A DNA stretch of 64,000 nucleotides, taken from NCBI RefSeq assembly GCF_003020585.1, contig NZ_PXUE01000001.1, forward strand, positions 1,302,001 to 1,366,000. Reading direction: 5' to 3'. How positions within the stretch are numbered: position 1 is the first letter of the stretch; each line of letters begins with the position of its first letter. Made by a program: the position numbers and the translations under genes. The notes under the pieces were generated by a model, which saw only the letters and a program-made list of their open reading frames with translations, was not told the origin of the DNA and made no database searches. Positions 17,842-27,286 of the stretch are shown one piece after another. The DNA comes from Chryseobacterium aurantiacum (GTDB taxonomy: Bacteria; Bacteroidota; Bacteroidia; Flavobacteriales; Weeksellaceae).

Positions 17842-18807
17842 TTGAGATTACTCTATCTGATATGCATTTTTATTTTCTGCTCATCTGCGGCGCAGAAAGT
17901 ACTCCCTTTAGATACCTTAAAACTGAAGGAAGCAAAGGATATGCTTGCCGATGACTACGGAAATCTATATATCTACAAAAATAAGGACTTCAGTTTTACC
18001 AAATATGACTCCCTTGGGAAGCAGATTGGTAAAATGATGCTTACAGTTCCTTATAAAGTTCAAAGCGTTCAAAATCCTTTGAATGTCCCTTTGTTTTCTG
18101 AAAATGCTCAGGAAATGAAATTTGTAGATCAAAATATGAATGAAATCCAGCGGCTTGATTTTAAGCAGAAATTTGGCTTCATCAGAATGGCCTACGTTGA
18201 AGATTTGCAGCAGATTTGGCTATTGGATGACAGCACAAAACGTTTGATACAGTATAATTTCAGAAATGAAACTACGATCAACTCATTTCCTTTTGATATC
18301 AGTTTTGAAGATTTAACGGATCTACTGGTTTACGAAACCAAAGTTTATATCCTTACAAAAAAGCACATCAGAATCTATAGCCTTAAGTTTGAAAAGCTGT
18401 TTGAGGCCCCTATAGATAATGGAAAACGCTTTAGAAGAGAAAATGATAGCATTTTGGTTATTGCCAATAATTCTATCCTCAAATATGTTCCTGAAAAAGG
18501 GATGGTGACCATTTTTGAAGATCCTGAAGCACAAATTGTGGATAAAAACATCCTTTCTTATTTTGAAATCAATGGGAACAAACTCTATCTTTACAGTCTT
18601 GAAAAAGTAAAGGCAGCCAGCCAGCAAAAACAACAGGAACCTCAGCCGGAAATACCTCCGCAATCTACAGAAATACCTGTAGAAAATAAGGATAAAAAAC
18701 CAAATGAGGGTGATGCTGAAAGAAAAACTTCCGACAATACGTTGGAAAATTTGATTCAAGAGGTATCCGAAGTTCAAACTGTAGGCGTGGAAAAACTTAT
18801 CAATTAA
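17842..18807 (+). CDS. Hypothetical exported protein with propeller-like repeats
   Basis: Starts with TTG at 17842, as no ATG lies in frame nearby; this start gives a good signal peptide (LRLLYLICIFIFCSSAAQ). The body has repeated short strands (GNLYIYKNKDFSFTKYDSLG, MKFVDQNMNEIQRLDF, QQIWLLDDSTKRLIQYNF, TKVYILTKKHIRIYSLKF) that resemble propeller blades. The last 60 residues are rich in Gln, Pro, Glu and Lys and probably disordered. It ends 24 bases before the deoxynucleoside kinase gene, so the two may be co-transcribed. I do not recognise the family. Confidence 0.8.
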   Translation: MRLLYLICIFIFCSSAAQKVLPLDTLKLKEAKDMLADDYGNLYIYKNKDFSFTKYDSLGKQIGKMMLTVPYKVQSVQNPLNVPLFSENAQEMKFVDQNMNEIQRLDFKQKFGFIRMAYVEDLQQIWLLDDSTKRLIQYNFRNETTINSFPFDISFEDLTDLLVYETKVYILTKKHIRIYSLKFEKLFEAPIDNGKRFRRENDSILVIANNSILKYVPEKGMVTIFEDPEAQIVDKNILSYFEINGNKLYLYSLEKVKAASQQKQQEPQPEIPPQSTEIPVENKDKKPNEGDAERKTSDNTLENLIQEVSEVQTVGVEKLIN

Positions 18808-18831
18808 TCAGTAAATACAAGGAAAAAGAAT

Positions 18832-19446
18832 ATGCACATTGCAGTTACAGGAAACATTGGAGCAGGAAAAACAACTTTAACCACTATGCTTTCTAAGCAT
18901 TACGGATGGGACGCACAATTTGAAGATGTAGATCACAATCCTTATTTGGAGGATTTTTATTCAGATATGAGCAAGTGGAGTTTTGCACTGCAGGTATATT
19001 TCTTGGGAAGCAGATTCCGTCAGGTAAAAGAAATCAGAGAAAGTGGTAAGAACATTATTCAGGACCGTACCATTTATGAAGATGCACATATTTTTGCAGA
19101 AAACTTAAATGATATGAATCTTCTTTCTGACAGGGATTTTAATAATTACTCGTCAGTTTTCAATCTGATGAAGACGTTTGTTTCAGCTCCTGATCTTTTG
19201 ATTTATCTAAAATCAGATGTTCCCAATCTGGTAAAGAAAATCTACAAAAGAGGGCGAGAGTATGAAGCATCAATCAGTATTGAATATCTTTCAAAACTGA
19301 ACCAAAAATATGAAAAATGGATTTCCAATTATACGGAAGGAAAGCTCTTAATTATTGAAGTTGATGATCTGGATTTTGTTGAAAAGCCTGAAGATTTTGG
19401 GTTAATTCTTGAAAAGATAGAAGCAGAACTTCACGGTTTGTTTTAA
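18832..19446 (+). CDS. Deoxynucleoside kinase (dNK/dGK family)
   Basis: Phosphorylates deoxynucleosides in the cytosol as part of nucleotide salvage. The P-loop is GNIGAGKTT (residues 7-15). The substrate-site region includes FALQVYFLGSRFRQ, the DRTIYEDAHIF motif carrying the conserved Asp-Arg pair, and the lid segment KRGREYEASISIEYL. The 204-aa length is usual for bacterial dNKs. Base specificity (dA, dG or dC) cannot be decided by eye. Confidence 0.94.
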   Translation: MHIAVTGNIGAGKTTLTTMLSKHYGWDAQFEDVDHNPYLEDFYSDMSKWSFALQVYFLGSRFRQVKEIRESGKNIIQDRTIYEDAHIFAENLNDMNLLSDRDFNNYSSVFNLMKTFVSAPDLLIYLKSDVPNLVKKIYKRGREYEASISIEYLSKLNQKYEKWISNYTEGKLLIIEVDDLDFVEKPEDFGLILEKIEAELHGLF

Positions 19447-19535
19447 CAAATTTTTATCAGACTATTAAGAGAACATCCATTGAATTCTTATTAAATTTGT
19501 TGTAAGCAAGTTTAATTTTTTTAAATAATTTAGAA

Positions 19536-19886
19536 ATGGTAGTTAAGGTTTTACATAACGGAAGCTGTTCAAAATCAAATGCTGTATTAGAGTATCTTGA
19601 TGAAAACGGAGTGTCTTTTGAGATCATTAATATCGTAGAGGACCCATTGAGTGTTTTGGAGATTAAAACGGTATTGAAGAAGCTTAATCAAAGTGTTTTC
19701 CATATCATTCGTAAGACAGATAAGCTGTACATCGATCATTACGCAGATAAAAATTATTCTGAAGAAGAATGGATTAAAATTTTGTCAGAAAACCCCTCTC
19801 TGATTCAAAGACCTATCATTGTGAAAGGTTCTGTGGCAATGCTGGGAAGACCTATTGAAAATGTAAAGTTCTTTATTGAAAAATAA
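19536..19886 (+). CDS. ArsC/Spx-like thioredoxin-fold protein
   Basis: A 116-residue ArsC-family protein. The N-terminal HNGSCSKS has the nucleophile-position Cys11. Arg residues in the IQRPIIV and MLGRPIENV segments match those binding oxyanion in E. coli-type arsenate reductases. There is no neighbouring ars gene, so a general redox role is as likely as arsenate reduction. A strong terminator follows. Confidence 0.88.
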   Translation: MVVKVLHNGSCSKSNAVLEYLDENGVSFEIINIVEDPLSVLEIKTVLKKLNQSVFHIIRKTDKLYIDHYADKNYSEEEWIKILSENPSLIQRPIIVKGSVAMLGRPIENVKFFIEK

Positions 19887-19905
19887 TAAAGCTACATAAA
19901 GATAA

Positions 19906-19943
19906 AAAATGGCCGTTTCAAAGATTGGAACGGCCATTTTTAT
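19906..19943 (+). terminator. Terminator after the ArsC-like gene
   Basis: A stem of about 14 pairs from AAAATGGCCGTT and AACGGCCATTTT, followed by a T-rich run. Confidence 0.9.
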
Positions 19944-20002
19944 TATTTGCAATATTTTAACGGGCTAAAATTGATTTCTATTGAAATTCAGAATCTGAAA
20001 TA

Positions 20003-20033
20003 AAAAAGACTGTCAGTTGCCGGACAGCCTTTT
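20003..20033 (-). terminator. Terminator after the DUF493 gene (minus strand)
   Basis: AAAAGACTGTC and GACAGCCTTTT pair with one mismatch. On the minus strand the stem ends in a T-run, a few bases past the DUF493 stop codon. Confidence 0.75.
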
Positions 20034-20037
20034 AATT

Positions 20038-20343
20038 TTACAATAGAATAACGCCTTCTATTTTTGCTACTTCTTTATAAATATTCACTACCTGATTGGC
20101 ATCCAATACAAATGCATTGATGTTACAGGCTGTATATTTTCCATTTTTGCTTTCGCGGTTTCCCAATGTAAATTTAATACCATCAAAAACTCCATAAATT
20201 TCAGTAAGTTTTGCCTGGTCTGTAGGGATGATAAATTTAAATAAATAATCCTCCGGAAAATCATGATGATCTTCCAATTTTTCCTTTAAAGACTTATAGA
20301 AATCTTCAGGACTAGCGTGTTGATTTCCTTGTAATATATCCAT
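20038..20343 (-). CDS. DUF493 (YbeD-like) family protein
   Basis: A 101-residue soluble protein with the DUF493 alpha/beta pattern: FYKSLKEKLEDHHDFPEDYL, FKFIIPTDQ, then NGKYTACNINAFVLDANQV and a final VAKIEGVILL strand. The fold resembles ACT-like regulatory domains; the function is unknown. ATG at 20343 is preferred over the TTG two codons upstream. It lies 40 bases downstream of the DUF4197 gene on the same strand. Confidence 0.88.
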   Translation of the reverse strand: MDILQGNQHASPEDFYKSLKEKLEDHHDFPEDYLFKFIIPTDQAKLTEIYGVFDGIKFTLGNRESKNGKYTACNINAFVLDANQVVNIYKEVAKIEGVILL

Positions 20344-20383
20344 CTGCAATTATTAATATAATATAAATATAACGAAATTTTTC

Positions 20384-21055
20384 TTATTTTCCAAATGGTC
20401 CTAATAGGGATTTGGAGTTCTCGTGCTCGTAATCTTCAATAATATTAAAGAGACCACTTACCAGTTGTTCAGAAGCCAGCTGGCTTAGTCCACCTGCATT
20501 TACAGTGTTTTTATTTCCTCCCAGAAGACTACCCAGAAAATTACTTCCGGATAAAGCGGTGTTAATTGTTTTCACAATGCCATATTCATTTAGTTTCTCA
20601 TCCACTTTTGGAGCAATGGCAGCAATAAGCTGATCAGATGTCTTCTCTTTCAGAATTTGCGTTGCTGTAGTTCCCTGAATGATTCTGGTGACATCCTGGG
20701 CATTTAAACTGTTTACAGCACCTTGTAGGATAGGCCTTGAAGTATTTACTGTATAGGCTGCTGCCTGTGCAATATAATCTCTTTCTTTGGCTACCAATGA
20801 CGGAGCAATTTTTTCCAGCATAGAGTTGATCTCCCTAAGTTCTTTCGGAAGTGCCTTGTCTACCATATTATTCTGTAAAAAGGCTTCCTTGTTGGTATAT
20901 ACTCCCATTCCTTTATCAATACCATTGAGTAGCATTTTTTTGATAATGGAAAGCCCCATGTCCGAAGTGGCAAGGGTAGTGCAGGATTGTACGGTAGTAG
21001 TAATAACAGCACCGGTTCCAATGATAAGAGCGGCTGCAATGATATATTTTTTCAT
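20384..21055 (-). CDS. DUF4197 family lipoprotein
   Basis: A 223-residue exported protein. From ATG at 21055 the N-terminus is a lipoprotein-like signal (KKYIIAAALIIGTGAVITTT, then VQSC). The body matches DUF4197: LSIIKKMLLNGIDKGMGVY, RDYIAQAAAYTVNTSRPILQ, ATQILKEKTSDQLIAAIAPK and a C-terminal LASEQLVSGLFNIIEDYE. The TTG twelve codons upstream would weaken the signal peptide. Function unknown. It is transcribed ahead of the DUF493 gene. Confidence 0.88.
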   Translation of the reverse strand: MKKYIIAAALIIGTGAVITTTVQSCTTLATSDMGLSIIKKMLLNGIDKGMGVYTNKEAFLQNNMVDKALPKELREINSMLEKIAPSLVAKERDYIAQAAAYTVNTSRPILQGAVNSLNAQDVTRIIQGTTATQILKEKTSDQLIAAIAPKVDEKLNEYGIVKTINTALSGSNFLGSLLGGNKNTVNAGGLSQLASEQLVSGLFNIIEDYEHENSKSLLGPFGK

Positions 21056-21091
21056 TGATCTTTTTATTGCTTTTTTCAAAAACTGCACCAA

Positions 21092-21403
21092 AGGTAAATA
21101 CTATTATCTATTTAACAAAATATTAAATGTTGGAGTGTTATTTGGTTCTTTTTTTTGGCAAAAATCTTATTTCTTTATTGATGATATGTTTGAGAATTGA
21201 TAATTATTTTGTGTTATTATTTATTTATATTGATTTATTATGTGTTTTTATATAATAAAATAGGGTTGTTTTTAAATTTTTAAGATATTTTAACATGATT
21301 CGATTTTTTTTATATTTTTGGCTAATGTCTTCTTTTGAGAAAATAAATTGCTTCCAAATGAAACATTAATAAAGATTGATTGTACGAATAAAATTGAAAC
21401 TAT
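21092..21403 (+). promoter_or_regulatory. AT-rich upstream region of the glucan utilisation locus, with a TATTTTTG box at 21313-21320
   Basis: This 312-base gap lies between divergent genes and has no credible coding frame. TATTTTTG at 21313-21320 matches the -7 consensus, 83 bases before the SusC start, leaving room for an untranslated leader. I see no TTG at the right spacing and no clear repressor palindrome. Confidence 0.45.
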
Positions 21404-24226
21404 ATGAAACAAAGTAACTTAAAGTACTCATGTCTCATTGCTGTTCTATACTTTGGTATGAATGTCAATGCCCAGACAACCCCTAAAGATACTGCTGCAA
21501 AAGAGCAAAAAATCGAAGAGGTAGTTTTGATTGGATATGGGTCTCAGAAAAAGGAAAATGTGACCGGAAGTATCGGGATCGTTTCTGCTAAAGATTTAGC
21601 AAATAAACCTAATGCCAATCCCATTAGCTCTATCCAAGGAAGATTATCTGGTGTACAGGTATTGAATTCCGGAGCGCCGGGAGCTTCACCCAGGGTAGAT
21701 ATCAGAGGGATAAGTTCTTTAACAGGTAAAACTGTTTTTATTGTTGATGGTATGATTACTGACGATATCTCTTTCTTAAGTCCTCAGGATATTGAATCCA
21801 TGAGTGTACTGAAAGATCCTTCGAGTTTGGCAATTTATGGGGCAAGAGCATCTAACGGTGCTGTGATTATTAAAACCAAAACAGGAAGAGGTAAAAAACC
21901 GGTTTTCAATTTTAACTCCTATTTAGGAATTAAAACGGTAACGAATGTTCCTAAAATGGTTAATTCGGATCAGTATCTACAATTGTATAATGAGAAACTA
22001 ATAAATGATAAAGTAAAAGATCCTGTGTTTCTAGGCAGGTCTTCTTTTCCAGCAGATACAGATTGGTTCAAAGAGATTTTAAGAACAAGCATCATTAACT
22101 CTAACGATATTTCTGCTTCAGGTAATCTTGGAAAACTAAATTATTACGTAAGTGCAGGAAATCTTCAGGATGAAGGAAATTTAGCAGCAGGACAAGGTAT
22201 TAATTCAGGAAGTGGCTTTAACAGGTTTACTACTAAAGTGAATCTTAGTTATAAGATAACCGATAATATCACAATCGGGAACAATTTCACTTTTTCAAAG
22301 ATGCGTACAGATAATGTGCATAATACATTATTGGATGCTTACTCATCTCCGCCTGTGTATGCACCAATTAACCCGGCTACAGGAGACTACCAATATTTTA
22401 CATTGGCTAAGGTCCCTAACTCCAGAGCAAAAATGGACCTCTTCAGATCTCAGACCAGAGAGCAAAGACTGTTGAATAACATTTGGGGGGAATATAAATT
22501 CCTAAAAGACTTTACTTTAAGAATCAGCTATAGTTCTGATAATATTAATTCAAATAAGTACGAGTATACTCCAACATTTGGCTATGTTCCTGTTGCTGAT
22601 CAAAAACCAAATAAATTAATAACAAGAGATTCCAGAACCAGAAACTATATCTGGGATAATACATTAGGTTGGAAAAAAGATTTTGGAAAACATAATCTGG
22701 AATTGATGGCAGGTTTCTCCAGAACCAGAAACTCTTACTCTCAGGCTTATGCAGAAGCTTTGAATGTTAACTATAACGGTAACAATTCTTCTCTGGATAT
22801 TTCTAACGGAACTGATATCTATAGAACTGGTTTTGATACAAAAGAAAGAAATGTTATTCCATATCAGGATAGGATTGAATCCCTTTTTGGAAGACTTAAT
22901 TATGACTATGATGGAAAATACTTGGTAAATGCATCTATTCGTAGAGATGGTACTTCTAAGTATTCAGCGAATGACAGATACCGCGTATTCCCAGCTGTTA
23001 GTGCCGGATGGGTTGTTTCCAAAGAAAACTTCATGAGCGAGCAGAATGTTTTTAATCTTTTAAAATTAAGAGCGAGCTGGGGTAAACTTGGAAATCCTGA
23101 TGTTCAGAGAGCATATACTTTAAATACAAGTATTATAGAAGCCGGTGCATATTATGGAAATGCCGGATATCCTGCACAGACAATTGACTATGTTATTGAC
23201 CCAAACATTGGTTGGGAAACAACAACAGGTAAGGATTTTGGATTAGAAATGGCATTGTTCAATAACAAGTTGAAAGTTGATGCTACTTATTTTGATAAAG
23301 ATACCAAGGATGTAGTATATGGTATTGTTCAGGGAATGGTTTCCGGTGCTGCTAACTGGAATAACTATATCACCAATGCATACTCTTTTAATAATAAAGG
23401 TTTAGAATTCTCTGTTAGTTATGATACTAATATTAGTGAGCATGTGAAAATTGGGGTGTATGGAAATATGACAACTTTGAAGAATCAGATTACTTCTGTT
23501 TTCAATGGATCTTATTTGAATGCAGGAGCTAGCTTATATGGCAATTCAATCATCAGATTACAAGAAGGTCAGGCAGTAGGTTCCTATTATGGATATCAGG
23601 TAGCAGGAATTTTCCAGAATCAGGGAGAAGTTGATGCCTGGGCTACTCAGAATGGAGCACAAGCTGGTGGGTTTAAATTTGCAGATCTTGATGGAAACGG
23701 TGTGATTGATGTTAGAGATAAAACATTTTTAGGAAGTCCTATTCCTAAAGGAACTTACGGGTTTGGTTTTAATATGAATGTATATGACTTTGATTTCGCT
23801 ATTGACTTTCAAGGTGTTTTTGGAAACAAAATTTACAATTTTAACAGAGAACAGCGTTACGGAAATGAAAGCTGGGATTTAGATTTCTATAATAACAGAT
23901 GGCATGGTGAGGGAACATCCAATGCTTATCCGATGGCAACCAATAATCAAGCTATTATTGCACCAAATAGCTTTTACGTAGAAGATGGAAGTTATATCAG
24001 AATCAGAAATATTCAGGTAGGATACAATTTACCTCAATCATTTGCAAAATCTATGTCTATTACAAAATTAAGATTATATGTAAGTGCTCAGAATCCTTGG
24101 ACAAGTTTTAAATATAAAGGATTCTCACCAGAGATCATGAATACAGACAGAGTACAAATGGGTGTGGATAATAACATTTATCCAATATCGGCAATTTATA
24201 CTGTTGGTCTTAATTTAACATTTTAA
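21404..24226 (+). CDS. SusC/RagA-type TonB-dependent glycan transporter
   Basis: Outer-membrane importer that moves oligosaccharides into the periplasm with TonB energy. After the signal peptide (ending NVNAQ) comes directly a TonB-box-like EEVVLIGYGSQKK and a plug domain (SIQGRLSGVQVLNSGAPGAS, then VDIRGISSL and VFIVDGMITDD). A 22-strand barrel follows, ending in IYTVGLNLTF. At 940 aa it lacks the N-terminal carboxypeptidase-regulatory-like domain that many SusC proteins carry before the plug. Its partner SusD starts 12 bases later. The following GH144-like and GH3 enzymes suggest beta-1,2-glucan oligosaccharides as cargo. Confidence 0.96.
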   Translation: MKQSNLKYSCLIAVLYFGMNVNAQTTPKDTAAKEQKIEEVVLIGYGSQKKENVTGSIGIVSAKDLANKPNANPISSIQGRLSGVQVLNSGAPGASPRVDIRGISSLTGKTVFIVDGMITDDISFLSPQDIESMSVLKDPSSLAIYGARASNGAVIIKTKTGRGKKPVFNFNSYLGIKTVTNVPKMVNSDQYLQLYNEKLINDKVKDPVFLGRSSFPADTDWFKEILRTSIINSNDISASGNLGKLNYYVSAGNLQDEGNLAAGQGINSGSGFNRFTTKVNLSYKITDNITIGNNFTFSKMRTDNVHNTLLDAYSSPPVYAPINPATGDYQYFTLAKVPNSRAKMDLFRSQTREQRLLNNIWGEYKFLKDFTLRISYSSDNINSNKYEYTPTFGYVPVADQKPNKLITRDSRTRNYIWDNTLGWKKDFGKHNLELMAGFSRTRNSYSQAYAEALNVNYNGNNSSLDISNGTDIYRTGFDTKERNVIPYQDRIESLFGRLNYDYDGKYLVNASIRRDGTSKYSANDRYRVFPAVSAGWVVSKENFMSEQNVFNLLKLRASWGKLGNPDVQRAYTLNTSIIEAGAYYGNAGYPAQTIDYVIDPNIGWETTTGKDFGLEMALFNNKLKVDATYFDKDTKDVVYGIVQGMVSGAANWNNYITNAYSFNNKGLEFSVSYDTNISEHVKIGVYGNMTTLKNQITSVFNGSYLNAGASLYGNSIIRLQEGQAVGSYYGYQVAGIFQNQGEVDAWATQNGAQAGGFKFADLDGNGVIDVRDKTFLGSPIPKGTYGFGFNMNVYDFDFAIDFQGVFGNKIYNFNREQRYGNESWDLDFYNNRWHGEGTSNAYPMATNNQAIIAPNSFYVEDGSYIRIRNIQVGYNLPQSFAKSMSITKLRLYVSAQNPWTSFKYKGFSPEIMNTDRVQMGVDNNIYPISAIYTVGLNLTF

Positions 24227-24238
24227 TAAGAAAGAGTT

Positions 24239-25654
24239 ATGAAAAAGATATTTTTATCAATCGCATTATTATCACTTGCAGCTAGTTGCAATGATTATTT
24301 AGACATAAAGCAAGAAGGGTATACGGAGGCTTCCGAATTTTTCAAAACGCAAGAGGATGCTATGCAGGCAACTAATGCTATCTATAGCTTTCTGAGAAGT
24401 TGGGAAAATTCGGCATTCCCATATCAGTTTGTATTTGGAGTACCTGCAGATGACGTTGTTAAAGGGTCTAACCCCGGAGATGCTTCTTTTATTAATGTAT
24501 ATGATAACTTTACATATACTGTTAGTGACGAGGGAGTAAGAGGATATTGGATTGGACAGTGGCAGGCTGTAAACAGCTGTAATCAGGTGATTACGAATGT
24601 TCCAAAAATTGAAATGGATTCTGCATTAAGAACGAGATTGGTTGCAGAAGCAAAAATGCTGAGAGCTTACATTTATTTTAATCTAGTAAGAATCTACGGT
24701 GGAGTTCCTATTTTTGATGGGCTTCAGTCCAACTATAAAATTCCTAGAAATTCAGTAGAAGAAGTCTATAATTTTATTATTTCTGATCTTACCAGTGCAG
24801 CAGAAATTCTTCCTCAAACTTATCCTGCTTCAGAGCTGGGAAGAGTAACGAAAGGAGCGGCATTAGGTCTACTTTCAAAAGTATATCTCTATAAAAAAGA
24901 TTGGAAAAAAGCATATGATACTTCGAATCAGGTGATGGCTATGGGGTATGATTTAGATCCAGATTTCAATCATGTATTCAGACCATCAGGAGAATTTGGA
25001 AAAGAATCTGTTTTTGAAGTAAACTGTGACTGTATGCCTCCATTTAAAGGAAGTCAGTATGCTGAAGTACAGGGAGTAAGAGATCAGTTTGGTTGGGGAT
25101 TCTTTACTCCATCAAATGCTCTTGAAAGTGCTTTCGAACCTGGTGACATCAGAAAAGAACTTACGATACTTAGAAATGGGGAAACTACTCCGGAGGGTGA
25201 TTTAATTGCGATGGGGGATGCAAACTCTGTAACTACTTATAACCAAAAAGTATATGTACCAAAAGCTTTGAATAAGAGTGCTTGTGGCTATGGATCTATT
25301 CAGAATATCAGAATATTAAGATTTGCAGAAATTCTTCTGATTAATGCAGAAGCTGCTAATGAACTTGGTAATACTGCTGCTGCCGTTACGAATCTTGATA
25401 GGGTTAGAACCAGAGCGAAACTGGCAGGAACTACTGCTTCCACTCAAGGTACTCTTAGAACTGCAATTTGGAACGAGCGTAGAGTAGAGCTGGCTATGGA
25501 AGGAGACCGTTTTGTAGACTTAGTAAGAACAGGACAGGCTGCTACCGTACTCGCTTCTTATGGATTCAAAGTTGGGAAAAACGAAGTGTTCCCAATTCCG
25601 TTTGATGCAATAACTGAAAGTGCCGGTGTATTTACACAAAACCCTGGATACTAA
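24239..25654 (+). CDS. SusD/RagB-type glycan-binding lipoprotein
   Basis: Surface lipoprotein that covers the SusC barrel and binds glycan. The lipobox is AASC (Cys17). It shows the RagB/SusD family pattern: LRAYIYFNLVRIYGGVPIFD, the TPR-like KGAALGLLSKVYLYKKDWKK, ILRFAEILLINAEAANELGN, and the C-terminal WNERRVELAMEGDRFVDLVR with FPIPFDAI near the end. At 471 aa it is average. It lies 12 bases after SusC, so they share one transcript. Confidence 0.96.
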   Translation: MKKIFLSIALLSLAASCNDYLDIKQEGYTEASEFFKTQEDAMQATNAIYSFLRSWENSAFPYQFVFGVPADDVVKGSNPGDASFINVYDNFTYTVSDEGVRGYWIGQWQAVNSCNQVITNVPKIEMDSALRTRLVAEAKMLRAYIYFNLVRIYGGVPIFDGLQSNYKIPRNSVEEVYNFIISDLTSAAEILPQTYPASELGRVTKGAALGLLSKVYLYKKDWKKAYDTSNQVMAMGYDLDPDFNHVFRPSGEFGKESVFEVNCDCMPPFKGSQYAEVQGVRDQFGWGFFTPSNALESAFEPGDIRKELTILRNGETTPEGDLIAMGDANSVTTYNQKVYVPKALNKSACGYGSIQNIRILRFAEILLINAEAANELGNTAAAVTNLDRVRTRAKLAGTTASTQGTLRTAIWNERRVELAMEGDRFVDLVRTGQAATVLASYGFKVGKNEVFPIPFDAITESAGVFTQNPGY

Positions 25655-25719
25655 AATAACTTATTATAAGCTTAGAGGAGAGTGAAAATTCTCCTCTAAC
25701 TTTATTAACCAGTAAACCA

Positions 25720-27120
25720 ATGATACCAATGAAAAGGACCCTACTTTCAATTGCTGTAACTTCTTTATTTTTTACCTATTCATGTAAAAATGCTCAGGTT
25801 GCTAAACCTGAAGCTGTCCAAAATAAAACGGTTAAAAGCAATATTACAGATGAACAATTGATGGACAGAGTGCAGAAAGATGCATTAAAATATTTCTGGG
25901 ACTATGCGGAACCAAACTCAATGCTGGGAAGAGAACGCTATCATGAAGATAATATCTATCCTGATAATGACAAGCATGTTATTACAACAGGAGGGTCAGG
26001 ATTTGGATTGGCAACCATTCTTGTCGGCGTAGAAAGAGGATTTGTTCCAAGGAAAGAAGCGGTAAAGAGACTTACCCATATTATGGATTTTCTTGGAAAG
26101 GCAGAACGTCACAAAGGAGCTTGGCCACATTGGATCAATGGAGAGACCGGGAAAACTGTTCCTTTTGGTAAAAAAGACAATGGAGGAGATCTTGTAGAAA
26201 CCGCATTTCTTACCTCAGGAATACTGATGGTCCGTGAATATTTTAAAAACGGAAATGCAGAAGAAAAAGCCTTAGCCGCAAAATGTGATGAACTTTGGAA
26301 AGGGATTCAATGGAACTGGTATACAAAAGGTGGCGAAAAAGTCCTTTATTGGCATTGGTCACCAGAGTATCAATGGGAAATGAACTTTCCTCTTGAAGGA
26401 TATAATGAATGTTTAATCACCTATATCCTGGCAGCATCTTCACCTACTCATTCTATAGATGCTGAAACCTATTATAAAGGCTGGACCAGAAACGGAACCT
26501 ACCTTACAGATAAAACAAAATACGGGCTACCTCTGTATGTAAAACACAATTACGCCGAAGAATATGGCGGCCCATTATTCTGGGCACAATACTCCTATAT
26601 TGGTCTTGATCCAACAGGATTATCAGATAAATTAGTGAAAAATTATTTTGATATCAATAAAAATCAAACCCTTATTGATTACAAATACTGTGTTGAAAAT
26701 CCAAAGCAGTGGAAAGGTTATGGACCTAACTATTGGGGACTCACAGCTGGATATACCAGAAATGAAGACGGGAGTACTGGTTATACAGCTCATATGCCAG
26801 GAAGTGATAATGGAGTAATAACCCCTACTGCAGCTTTAAGCAGCTTCCCTTACACCCCAAAAGAATCAATAGATTTCCTAAGATTTATGTATACTCAAAA
26901 ACCAGAGTTCATAGGTTCAGCAGGACCTTATGATGCAACTTCCATCAACTATAACAATTGGTTTACCCCAAGATATCTGGCTATCGATCAGGGAACAATA
27001 GCTCCAATGGTTGAAAACTACAGAACAGGATTTCTTTGGAAGCTATTTATGAATGCTCCAGAAATTCAACAAGGATTAAAGAAATTAAGCTTTCAATCCT
27101 CCAAATATGGAATCAAATAA
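25720..27120 (+). CDS. GH144-like endo-beta-1,2-glucanase (glucoamylase-like family PF10091), lipoprotein
   Basis: Probably cuts beta-1,2-glucan into sophoro-oligosaccharides. The N-terminus is a lipoprotein signal (TYSC lipobox). The rest is an (alpha/alpha)6-barrel of the PF10091 family: KYFWDYAEPNSMLGRERYHE, the GGSGFGLATILVGVERGF segment, DNGGDLVETAFLTSGILM, FPLEGYNECLITYILAASS, GGPLFWAQYSYIGLDPTG, and FTPRYLAIDQGTIAPMVENY. Characterised members of this family with this length include the GH144 endo-beta-1,2-glucanases. Assigning GH144 activity is by family resemblance plus the neighbouring GH3 gene. The ATG at 25729 would give a cleaner signal than 25720; both are in frame. Confidence 0.82.
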   Translation: MIPMKRTLLSIAVTSLFFTYSCKNAQVAKPEAVQNKTVKSNITDEQLMDRVQKDALKYFWDYAEPNSMLGRERYHEDNIYPDNDKHVITTGGSGFGLATILVGVERGFVPRKEAVKRLTHIMDFLGKAERHKGAWPHWINGETGKTVPFGKKDNGGDLVETAFLTSGILMVREYFKNGNAEEKALAAKCDELWKGIQWNWYTKGGEKVLYWHWSPEYQWEMNFPLEGYNECLITYILAASSPTHSIDAETYYKGWTRNGTYLTDKTKYGLPLYVKHNYAEEYGGPLFWAQYSYIGLDPTGLSDKLVKNYFDINKNQTLIDYKYCVENPKQWKGYGPNYWGLTAGYTRNEDGSTGYTAHMPGSDNGVITPTAALSSFPYTPKESIDFLRFMYTQKPEFIGSAGPYDATSINYNNWFTPRYLAIDQGTIAPMVENYRTGFLWKLFMNAPEIQQGLKKLSFQSSKYGIK

Positions 27121-27286
27121 TAAAGCTAGCTGATTTAGTAGATAATGTAAAATTGATATACGACCTAAATTCAATGACCTGCTTAATCAATGCGATTTGC
27201 GAGAGATAAAAATAGAGCCACAAACATTTAATTAAAGTTTAGCTCATTTAAAATAAATAAAAACTAAGCCCAAACCTAGTAGCAGT

